Positions 22,963 through 34,900 of a stretch of DNA of 64,000 nt are shown here, piece after piece. A model generated the notes under the pieces. That model made no database searches, was not told where the DNA came from, and was given only the letters and a program-made list of their open reading frames with translations. The DNA is taken from the NCBI GenBank assembly GCA_021613375.1, contig CM038720.1, positions 3,515,182-3,579,181 of the forward strand. Reading direction: 5' to 3'. The position numbers and the translations under genes were made by a program. Numbering within the stretch: the stretch's first letter is position 1; each line of letters begins with the position of its first letter. The stretch is from Megaleporinus macrocephalus. Lineage: Eukaryota > Chordata > Actinopteri > Characiformes > Anostomidae.

Positions 22963-25900
22963 ATGGACGGCTATCCTCACTCCCTCACTGTGGAGGGTCC
23001 CTGGCCCTCAACCTGCAGCCAGAAGACCCTCAAGAACAAACTTCAGCTGTACTTCCAGAGCAAGAAGTCTGAGGGTGGAGAATGCGTGGTGAAGTTCTCG
23101 GAGCAGAGCAGCCCGGCTACTGTGTTCTTCAGACACCCAGAAAGTAAGTGATCTTGACTGGACTGGGCTGGACACTTCAGTAGAAGATGTTAAAAATAGT
23201 CTGTGTGCCGGTCTGTTGTATTTTATGGGGGTCCACAGATTATTTACAACGTCACTGCCAAGGGTGTAGGAGCCTGTTCTGCTAATATGAATCAAAGCCC
23301 ACCCTATCCCCTAAAATATTACCTATAAGCTGATTCCACTGTAGGTAAGATAGTAAATCACTGTATGTGTAGTGACGTAGAACAACATTTGTGGAATTAC
23401 AGTAAATTATAAATAAATAAACAAAACACAACATTATCTGTACGTCTGATTATTATTAGACAAATCCAATTAAAGATCACTTTACAAACTAAACAATACA
23501 CCACATTACATGGTACTGCTGTCAGAAAACCTTTAAACTATACATACAATATCTGGATTATATATAAATATAACCAAAAGTATATATCATTTTCTTTGGT
23601 GGCTGAAATGAAATGACAAAAAAGGTTTCCTGACTAGGCTAGACTAACATTAATGTTAGACAGTAACAGCGTTACTGCGTCCTCTGGAACATTACATACT
23701 GCACAAGTGACAGCACTTCTAACAATGGTGTCCTTTTATTTATTTATTTATGTATTTATTTTATGTGTTATATTTTATTTTTTATGTATTTAGTGTAGTA
23801 GCAGTCTGCAGTTTAGGGCGTGGCCAGAGAGTAATGTATCTTTACGTTTCAGAGTGCTTTCTGACTAAAGTTAATATAAATGGTAGCTAACCCAAACCCT
23901 CTTAGTCTGTTACCATAACAACACATTATACTAAAGCTGTTCTGTTGCAGTATATATTGTCAGCGTTACTGTTCATAGCTCTCATCACTGACCTCACGTT
24001 TAAAGCTGGCACGAGCTACCCGACACTCCAGCGAGGCGAGAGCTCGGGTCAGTGAAGCTGCTGACTGCAGGATATTTCTAAACAGGCATCTCAACACAAG
24101 CCTTAACACAGTGAAAGACCCAGAACACCTAACAACCAGAGCCTGTTACTAACAACAAACACAGGGCTTGCAAAACACGCTTTTAAAATAAAAGGTTTTA
24201 AACAGTTTCCGCTTTTCTGTGGTTTAATTTTGGGTGGAACAATTCTACCTGTTTCTGATATTGGGTGGGACCATCCTCCCCGGTTCCTACGCCAGTGGTC
24301 ACTGCAGTGTTACGTAGGCCAGTCCTACAGTCCACCTGCAGGTCACTCAGCCTTTCCTGTTGACTAATACTGTAAACCGCCGATACGTAATGGGTCCAAT
24401 GAAAATAAAGACTTTTGAGAATGCAGGCACTTTCCCACACACATATTCATGCTATTTTCCATGACAACACTGGGGCAGCCATCTTTGTTTACTTTGTGTT
24501 AGAACTTCTGGTGCGAGCGCGGATACGTTGATACTAATTACAAGCAAAACAACAACAAACATATAAAATGACTAACATAACATGTTTAGTTAGAGGGAGT
24601 CAGTAATTGAAAGAAGAGGAAAACTTGGCTTGAACTACAGAGTTATAAACACAGCACATAAAGATCAGAGTGTTGGGGGGCCGCCTTCCAAAGAAGACCA
24701 CCTGCGTCTATGACTGAAGCTCTAAATTTAAAACATCCACCCAAACCTCCGTATGTCTGCTCTTACCATTCTGTGGAGGAGAACCAGCACCAGAGCTTCC
24801 TTATCCAGAGAACTGTCTCGCTTATGAAGCTCTGAGGAAGCAGACGTGTCGGTGCTGGTGAGTCTATCAGTTAAGTAACTGTTTTCTGATCAGTGTCCAC
24901 CGCGCTAGGCTATCTGGACTGTAACTAACACCCACGCAGAGCGGCTCGGGCAGCTGCTGGACTTGGGTTTAACCGGCTTTCAGAAATATAAACTCACCGT
25001 CTGTGTGTAGGAGGACACGCCCACCTTCCCACTGTACAGGTACTGATACGCTTCAGTACTTTTATAGTTTTTCATTACTGAACCGTCTACACCTTCCGAG
25101 AGTACAGAGTAATTAAACATGTCTCCATAAGTAACCTCAGACCACCTTCTCATATCACCCACCCACTGTGTTATTAACCTCAGACCACCTTCTCATATCA
25201 CCCACTCACTGTGTTATTAACCTCAGACCACCTTCTCATATCATCCACCCACTGTGTTATTAACCTCAGACCACCTTCTCATATCACCCACCCACTGTGG
25301 TATTAACCTCGGAGGAGACAGTGTTGTCCCATTCGAACTTCTTACTGTCTCTCTGGTCTCCTCCCATGTAACTGTATTCATTTTGGTTAGCTGACTGGAA
25401 ATTGTGCTCATTGCCCCCTAGTGTGTGTGTGATCACTTGTGTGTTCACTTGTGTATGGTATATATGTGAGTGTTTCAATGCCCTCTAGTGTGTGTGTCCA
25501 CTAGTGTGTATGTGTATGTAGGTGTTTCACTGCCCATTAGTGTGTGTGTTCACTAGTGTGCATGTGTATGTAGGTGTTTCACTGCCCACTAGTGTGTATG
25601 TTCACTAGTGTGCATGTGTATGTAGGTGTTTCACTGCCCATTAGTGTGTGTGTTCACTAGTGTGCATGTGTATGTAGGTGTTTCACTGCCCACTAGTGTG
25701 TGTGTTCATTAGTGTGCCTGTGTATGTAGGTGTTTCACTGCCCATTAGTGTGTGTGTTCACTAGGGTGTGTGTATGTAGGTGTTTTACTGCCCACTAGTG
25801 TGTGTGTTCACTAGTGTGCATGTGTTTGTAGGTGTTTCACTGCCCATTAGTGTGTGTGTTCACTAGTGTGCATGTGTATGTAGGTGTTTCACTGCCCACT

Positions 25901-28900
25901 AGTGTGTGTGTTCACTAGTGTGCATGTGTATGTAGGTGTTTCACTGCCCATTAGTGTGTGTGTTCACTAGTGTGCATGTGTATGTATGTGTTTCACTACC
26001 CACTAGTGTGTGTGTCCACTAGTGTGTATGTGTCTGTAGGTGTTTCACTGCCCATTAGTGTGTGTGTTCACTAGGGTGTGTGTATGTAGGTGTTTCACTG
26101 CCCATTAGTGTGTGTGTGTAAATCATTTATCATTTATTTTTTGAAATACTAAAAACCACATGTTGGTCTGCAAAAATAAATAAATAAAATAAATAAAAAT
26201 TGTAAAAAATGCTTATAAAATTACACCAACTTAAAAATATGTTTGAGACTTTTAACTGATATGGATTTTATACTTAATTTGTTTTTTAAGTGAATCGATA
26301 CATGAATTTTATTAAAACTAATGATTAAACATTCCATTCCGTCAATACTGAAACAACATTAATAACAATTAAAATGTATGTACGCCCACCTGAGTATCAG
26401 TAAGTCTCCTGCCCACCAAGTAAGCTGGTTAGGGGGTCGACAAGCTGTGTGTATGGGTGGGGCTTAGTGAGGAGGGACCAGAGTAGAAAGCAGTCAGTTG
26501 GAGGCTTCGTACATCGCTTCATATGACACTGTAACACTAGAAAAGTCCCCGCCTACCTCTAGGTAGTAGAGGGGGAGGAGAGGGAATCCTTTCTATTCCA
26601 CCATCAATCGAGGTGGAGTTACAGACAAAGCACAACTGAATTTTTAACCACTTGGGGGCGCAATCACTAGACGTGGAACAGCAAAAATGTGAGTTATCAG
26701 TACAAAATGTTACTTGTTTTACAAAACGCTACAAGGAGTATGTGTGGATAACCTATTTTATATTTTAAATTTCAGTCACTATTTCATCAATGACTGTCTG
26801 CTTCTGTTTCAGCTCGAGATCAGGTCCTCGCTAAGGGAGATCACTCAGTAACTATCGTAAATCAGACAGTGAAACTGAAGGTGTTCAAACCTGGTGATGA
26901 AAAGAGTCGGACAGAGGGGCCCAGTGGAGCGGTAAGTGGGCAAACCTGCCAATATCAACAGGCCTGCCATATACAAGGATTCAAGGATTCAAGGAGACTT
27001 TATTGTCATTCGCATCACATGTAGTACATGGGGTGGAACGAAATTGTGGTACCCAAGGACCCAGTTTTACCCAGACAGCAGTACTTAAATAAATAAAATA
27101 AACATAAATATATAAAATATATGAAAATAAAATAAACAGGAATGGAGAAGGTAGCAGCAGAGTGTATTAAAGTGACTGGTGTCGTTAAAGTGTCAGTGCA
27201 GTGGTTCCACTAAGTGGCGTTTAAAAGTCTTACAGCTTCCGGAATGAAGCTGTTCCTCAGTCTGTTCGTTCTACACTTAACGCTCCGCAGCCTCCTGCCT
27301 GAGGGGAGCGGGACAAACAGTGAGTGTGCTGGATGAGTGGGGTCCTTCATGATGCAGATGGCCCTCTTCCTGCATCTGGAGGTGTATATGTCCGTGGTGG
27401 TGGGGAGGCTGACTCCGACAGACCTCTGTGCAGCCTTCACCACCCTCTGCAGAGCTTTCCTGTCTGCAGCAGAGCAGCTTCCGTGCCACACGTTGATGCT
27501 GGAGCATAGAACGCTCTCCACCACACATCTGTAGAAGGAGGTGAGGACCGAGCTCCCGAGCCCAGCTCGCCTCAACCGCCTGAGGAAGTAGAGCCGCTGA
27601 TGTGCCTTCCTGACCAGGCTGGAAGTGTTGTTGCTCCAGGTGAGGTTGTTGCTCAGGTGAACACCCAAGTACCTGTAGCTGGAGACCACTTCCACCGCAG
27701 ACCCTCCGACATGCAGGGGGAGGTGGGCATGTCTGCCCCTTCTGAAGTCCACAATCATCTCCTTCGTCTTCTTTATGTTGATGCAGAGGTTGTTCTTTCT
27801 GCACCAACCCTCCAGGTGTTCTACCTCCCGTCTGTAGCCAGACTCATCACTGTTTGTGATGCATCCGACCACTGCCGTGTCGTCCGCAAACTTCACAATA
27901 TGACAGCCTGGGTGGATGGGTGAGCAGTCATATGTGAGCAGTGTGAACAAGAGGGGGCTCAACACACAGCCCTGAGGGGAGCCAGTGCTGAGGATTGTGG
28001 TGGAGGAGGAGAGGTTGTGGATCCTCACAGACTGCGGCCTGTTGGTCAGGAAGTCCAGGACCCAGTTGCAAAGAGAAGAGCGCAGACCAAGTGAGGAGAG
28101 CTTATCTGTCAGTGTCTGGGGTATCATGGTGTTGAAGGCGGAAGTGAAGTCCACAAAGAGCATACGGACATAAGAGTCCTTCTGCTCCAGGTGGGTGAGG
28201 GCAGTGTGGACCACAGAGGAAATGGCATCGTCTGTGGATCGGTTCCTCCTGTAGGCGTACTGGTGTGGGTCCACAGTGACGTCGATGGTGGCTTTGATGT
28301 GGGTCATAACCAGTCTTTCAAAGCATTTAGTGACTATCGGCGTGAGAGCTATCGGCCGGTAGTCATTCAGACCTGTCACTGTGGAGCTTTTGGGGACCGG
28401 GATGATGGTGGCGGTCTTCAGGCAGGTGGGAACAGCTGCCTGGGTGAGGGAGACATTGAAAACGTCTGCCAGGACCTCGGAGATCTGATCAGCGCACTCC
28501 CGTAGTACTCGTCCGGGTATGTTATCCGGACCAGCACTTTTCCGGGGGTTGATCCTCCTGAGGGTCCTCCTTACCTCTGCTGGTGTCACACTGAGGGGTA
28601 CTTCTCCAGGTGGAGGGGTGAGTCTTATGCTGGGCGGGGTGTCAGGGTCCTCAAAGCGGGCATAGAATTTGTTGAGAGCCTCGGGCAGGGAGGGGTCTTT
28701 GGAACATTGTGCATCTCTGGTTTTATAGTCTGTGATGCACTTAATTCCCCTCCACATGCTCCTAGGATCCTGGGAGGAGAAGTGTCCCTGGATTTTCAGA
28801 GCATATGCAGCTTTGGCCCTCTTAACACCTGCGGTCAGCTCTCTTCTAGCCCTCCTGAGTTCCTGTGCGTCGCCAGACCTGAAGGCAGCATCCCTGGCTT

Positions 28901-31900
28901 TCAGTAGAGAACGCACCTCTCCATTCAGCCAGGGTTTCTGGTTCGGGTAGCAGGTCACTGTCTTTGTGGTGGTGACATCCTCCACACACTTGCTGATGTA
29001 CCCGAGGACAGCAGATGTGTAATCCTCCAGATCCAGCTCCCCCTCACTCTCAGCAGCCTCCCTAAAGACATGCCAGTCTGTGCAGCCGAAACAGTCCTGC
29101 AGCACAGCGTCTGCGTCACCGGGCCACACAGTGATGGTCTTCTGTGTGGGTCTGGAGCGTCGCAGCGGGGGGTGGTATGCAGGGACCAGCATAATGGAGA
29201 TGTGGTCGGAGAGCCCGAGGTGGGGGTGGGGGACGGCTCTGTACGCGTCTCTGATGTTGGTGTAAACACGGTCGAGTGTGTTGTCTCCCCGTGTTGGAAT
29301 GTCTATGTGTTGGTAAAACCTCGGCAAAATGTTCGTCAGGTTCACGTGGTTAAAATCCCCCGCCACCACGTAAAACGCCTCCGGATGCTTGTTCTGAAGC
29401 GAGCTGATGTTGTCATGTAGCTCCTTCAGTGCGTTGTTAGCATTAGCATCCGGTGCTATGTAAACGGCAATGACGAACACAGCTGTAAACTCCCGAGGCA
29501 GATAGTGTGGCCGACACTTCACGGTCAGCTGTTCTGTTGCCTCGGAGCATAGGGCGTTTACCATCACACAGTTTGTGCACCAACCTTTGTTTATGTAGAC
29601 GCATAAGCCGCCCCCTCGTGCTTTTCCGGACAGCTGGTTGCGGTCCGCGCGGAAGAGCTGCCGGCCGGCGAGCTGGAAGGCTGAGTCCGGCATGCTGTCG
29701 TTTAGCCATGTTTCCGTGAGACAGATCACAGCGCAGTTCCTCATCTCATCAGAAACACTCATCCTCAGCCGCAGAAGGTCCAGCTTGTTGTCCAAAGAGC
29801 GAACATTGGACAGGAAGAGAGATGGAATCGGGGGTCTGTCGGCGTTAGCCTTGAGCCTGGCTAGCACGCCAGCCCGCTTCCCTCTCTTCAGTCTTCGCCT
29901 GCATCGCTTCCTTTTGCCCTTTGTTCGTACCGCTCTGACCCGCCACGCCGGTGTCCGGAGAAGTTGTAGTCTGCCCAGCTTCGCTCTGAAACTACTGTCC
30001 ATAGTTGCTACTTTTGTGGCAGAGCTGTCCTTAATCTTAAAAAGTTCGGTTCGGCTGTAACTCACAGGCTTAAGGCGCGTGAAGTCGCTATCAGAACCGA
30101 CGTAAAAATAGCTAAAAGCTGGGTTTTCGCTGGGAGCGTGAGAAGCTGCTGCACCACCGCGCGCGGCCATCGTATTGAGGTGGTTCTGGAGGTTCTTGCC
30201 TTTAATACTAAAAGTCCTTTGGTGGCATTTAGAAAAAAATGTATTGACAAAATCAGAAACATGTGTAACTTGTTCATTTCCAGCAGTTAGCAGTCTTTGT
30301 ACTGGTAAACTGAGAGGCTGTAGAGAGTGGCTAGATGATACACTCGAGGTGTTGTGTTACTGAAAGAGCACACAATCAGCCACTCCCTTGCCGTAGGGCT
30401 GGGTGGGATGGCCTTTATTATTCATACATATTTCTATGAGGTTCTGTTTACAGTGCTGTAAAAACACAGGGACTTTGATCAGTGTGCTTTCTTACAGGCC
30501 GCAACAGGAAGTGATGTGGCAGCCAGCGCTCTGCAAGCAGGTGAGAGATTGTGTGCTCTCTGGTTTGCTTCAGTTCCAAAAGCCCTCATAAATTAATAGA
30601 TAAAATATTTAATGAATTATTAAAAATGAGTATATCTAATTCATTACATTCACACTAGCATGTATGCCCATTTTACATAATTCCCAAAGTCTTAAGGGGG
30701 AATTCCATGAATTCTACATAGTTAATAGGGAATTCAATCATAACTGAGTGTTTAAGATGTAAACAGAGTGATTCAGAGTGGGTTTTTGGCATGAAATGGT
30801 TCAGATGTTGTTTACAGCAGTGATGATGGGAAACCGGGCTCACCATGTCCACAACACAAATATAAACATTTTATTTACTATCAAACCCATCAGTGAACCT
30901 ATACGTGTCTTCTAAGTTTATATGAATGTTGATGGTTAACTTATTCTGTTATCATTGGGAACTATTTGCCTCTTAACACCCTGCATGTATCTTTCCTTTT
31001 CAGAAAAAAATTCTCTCTCTCTTTATATATATATATCATTACACATGTCTACTAATATATAACTACATGTGTTTTCTGAGTTTATATGAAGGTTGATGAT
31101 GTTGATCTCAAGACTCTGCATGTATCCCTCCAACATGAATATTTTTTTGGAAAACATGTTTCAGACCTTGTGAAAACTTAATGTTAGCAAGTGTAATCTG
31201 CACTCTTCTCTCTTTCTTTCTTTCTTTCTTTCTTATTTCTCTCTTGTGTTTCTCGTGTCTCGAAAAACTCATCATGTGTCTCATTTCAATTTGTAACATA
31301 TGTAATGGAAACACTTTCTGTAGAACTCAATGAAAATATTTGGTCTGTGTTATTAAGCCAGTGATGATACATTGTTTCTTCACTACACTGCCTCCAGTTG
31401 GCCGTGATGAGAGTCAGAGAGACCCTGCAGGGATCCTTTGGAGGACTCACCCAGGCCAGGTGCTGTGGTGCTGGAGAACCTGCCGGACAACTTTTTCAAA
31501 GAAGTCCTTGTCCTTTTAGTGGAGAACATCAGCAATGCTTCTGAAGAGGAGTTTTCCATGGAGATAATAACAGAATTAAATGTTGCTGTGGTGACCTTTA
31601 ATGACTCCAGTGGTAGGTTTTTGACTTGCAGTATCTCTGTGAACTTGGATCTTCTATCTTCCAAAACTCTAACTGTTTATGATGTGAGATTACTTTTGCT
31701 ATCAGTAGAACTGCTTTGTAATCGACTATCAATAATTGGTTCATGTATAGATCCTTTAGCCTATTGCACTGACAAAGCTGATAGATGACAATGCATCTGT
31801 TTTTACACCATCAACTGTCAATATTGTTAAAGAACTGCATCTAACTGCCTGACTTAAGAAAATCTTTCTCATTGCAGTTGCTGAGAAGTTCCTCATGGAG

Positions 31901-34900
31901 AGCAGTGGCAATAAAAAGTTTCAGCAGTATGGTCTAACAAGTCGGGCACTGGAAAAAACTAGAAGCATTAAAGTGGACAATTTGTCTGCTCAGTGTTCTA
32001 CTGAGCTGCTAGACCTTTACTTTGAAAAGTGGGGTGGAGCAGTGGAGGACATTACCATGATTCTAGAGGAACAGTCTGCCATTGTCACGTTTTGCAAGCA
32101 AGAGGGTAAATAGCTTGTGCTTTTAATTGTTTTAAAGAGTAGCTAAACGTATATCATCCTAGTTAAATCTGAGGTAGTTTGGGGTACCATTGTGATGTAT
32201 AATCTTTAAGTTTCTATGTATAGTTTAGGCATCAATTTGATGTTGATAGCTCTCACTAAATGTCCAGGGTAAAGGATAAAGGGTAAAACATGTAATTAAT
32301 GTCTATTGTCAACCTTTTTCAGGCGTAGAGAAAACTCTGGGGATGGATCACCGTATTAGCAACACAACAGTCACCGTCTACCCGTATTTCATCTCTTTGG
32401 GTTCCGCCTTGTATGGCAAGGACAGACCAACATGGACGCTGCCAAAACCTTACACAGAGAAGATCCATCCTGCTATCAGGGAGTTCCTTTGTAAAAAGGA
32501 TCTAATATCTTCCATTTGTAAACAGATGGAGTCGGTTTTCTGCCAGGTGAACATGGACAAAGATGAAGTCCAGCTCAGTCCTCTTCCTGCACTACTGAAA
32601 CAAAAGAATATAACAAAGAAGCACATAGAGAGCTGGAAGCAAAATTCCACAGACAAGTTCAGAGACATACTTTCTAACTGTGCTGTTTTTGAGCATGCAG
32701 TGATCCCATCTCTGTGGTCTACAATAGAGAAAGACATCCAGTCGGTCGTGAAAGACAAGGCCTTTGTGAGTATGGATGATGGACTGCTGACACTGGCAGG
32801 AATGGCCGAAGATATTAAGCTGCTGCAGCCAATTCTGGAGAATGTTTTAAAGGAAGCATCAGATCAGATGGACAGGGACAAGAACAGTGTCTCTGAAAGT
32901 ATTGCGGTGTCCCCTGCCATGTCTTCATTGTTCTTGCACGAAGGACTGCAAAATACTGCAATAGGTAAATACCCAGAGCTGAAACTCACACACCACATTG
33001 ACACCAGTCTGTTAACATTGTGTGGTCTTCCTGTACCTATTCATTTTCATCCGTTTATATATATGAACTCTTTCACCCAGTGCTTACAGATTTTTATATT
33101 ATATTTGCCGTAGATTTAAAAGATTGCAGGCTCAGCTGGCTCTTATATTTCAAATGTTTTAAATTATTTCAATATAAACATTGCTGGCAATTATTTTACT
33201 AATATTCTTTGAAGTAATGTTATATGTTACTGTTATATTATGATTCATTGGCTAACACTTATGTTAGGTTAGCTGGACTACTATATTGTTATCAACAATA
33301 ATAATAATAGTAATAATAAAAAAATAATAATAATAGTTGACCATGAACATCGGTAGCAAACAATATTACATAGTGAATGTTCTTTTAAACTATACAATCA
33401 ATCTAACTTAATGTTAGCTACTTGAATCTGCCCTGTTCACTTCTCTCTTCTTTCTTTCTTATTTCTCTCTTGTTTGGTGCATAGACATATAAAAACTCCT
33501 CATGTGTCTCATTTCATTTTGTAATATATGCAACAGAAACACTTTCTGTAGAGATCAATGAAAGGATTTGTTTTGTGTTATTAAGCCAGTGATTATATCA
33601 TGTTTCTTAACCATATTGCCTCCAGTTGGCCGTGATGAGAGTCAGAGAGACGAAGCAGCAGAATCATCTCCCAGGGACCCTTTGGAGGACTCACCCCAGT
33701 CAGGTGCTGTGGTCCTGGAGAATCTGCCAGACAACTTTTCTAAAGAAGTTCTTCTTCTTTTAGTGGAGAACATAAGCAATGCTTCTGAAGAGGAGTTTTC
33801 CATGGAGATGATAACAGAATCAAATGTGGCTGTGGTGACCTTTAATGACCCCGGTGGTACGTCCTCGACTTGCAATGTCTCTGTGAACTTGTATCGTTCA
33901 AAACTCAGCCAACCATTTATGATGTAAGACTAATTCAGCTATCAGTAAAACTGCTTTGTAATCAACTATCAATAATTGGTTCATGTATAAATCATTTGCT
34001 TATGTGCACTGAAAGAGCAGACAGAGGACTATCTGTTTTTACAGTATTAACATAGTCGATATTGTTAAAGAACTGCATCTAACTGCCAGACTTAAGAAAA
34101 TGTTTCTTCTTGCAGTTGCTGAGAAGTTCCTCATGGAGAGCAGTGGAAATAAAAAGTTTCAGCAGTATGGTCTAACAAGTCGGGCACTGGAAAAAACTAG
34201 AAGTATTAGAGTAGACAATGTGCCTGCTTGGTGTTCTACCGACCTGCTAGACCTTTACTTTGAAAAGTGGGGTGGAGCAGTGGAGGACATTACCATGATT
34301 CCAGATGAGCAGACTGCCATTGTCACGTTTTGCAAGCAAGAGGGTAAATAGCTTGTGCTTATAATTGTTTTAAAGAGTATCTATAAACGTATATCATCCT
34401 AGTTAAATCTGAGGTAGTTTGGGGTACCATCGTGATGTATGATCTTTAAGACACCATGCATGGTTTAGACATCAATTTGATGTTGATAGCTCTCACTAAA
34501 TGTCCAGGGTAAAGGATAAAGGGTAAAACATGTAATTAATGTCTATTGTCAACCTTTTTCAGGTGTAGAGAAAACTCTGGGGATGGATCACCGTATTAGC
34601 AACACACCAGTCACCGTCTACCCGTATTTCTTGTCTTTGGGTTCCGCCTTGTATGGCAAAGACAGACCAACATGGACGCCACCAAAACCTTACACAGAGA
34701 AGATCCATCCTGCTATCAGGGAGTTCCTTTGTAAGAAGGATCTAATATCTTCCATTTGTAAACAGATGGAGTCGGTTTTCTGCCAGGTAAACATGGACAA
34801 AGATGAAGTCCAGCTCAGTCCTCTTCCTGCACTACTGAAACAAAAGAATATAACCAAGAAGCACATAGACAGCTGGAAGCAAAATTCCACAGACAAGTTC

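Larger units (their letters stand above)
23144..26812 (+). other. Gene 1 intron 1
   Basis: Begins GTAAGT and ends TTTCAG. It contains a hAT-like insertion (23259-24297), two minisatellites (25131-25310 and 25400-26118), and stretches paralogous to gene 2 intron 1 (about 24306-24440 with 41231-41365, and 26380-26680 with 44140-44440). The rest, including 24440-25120, shows nothing recognisable. Confidence 0.7.

Noticed and set aside
27277..30060. Plus-strand frames of 60-140 codons opposite the LINE
   Set aside because: Shadows of the intact 986-codon minus-strand frame, with no family motifs of their own.
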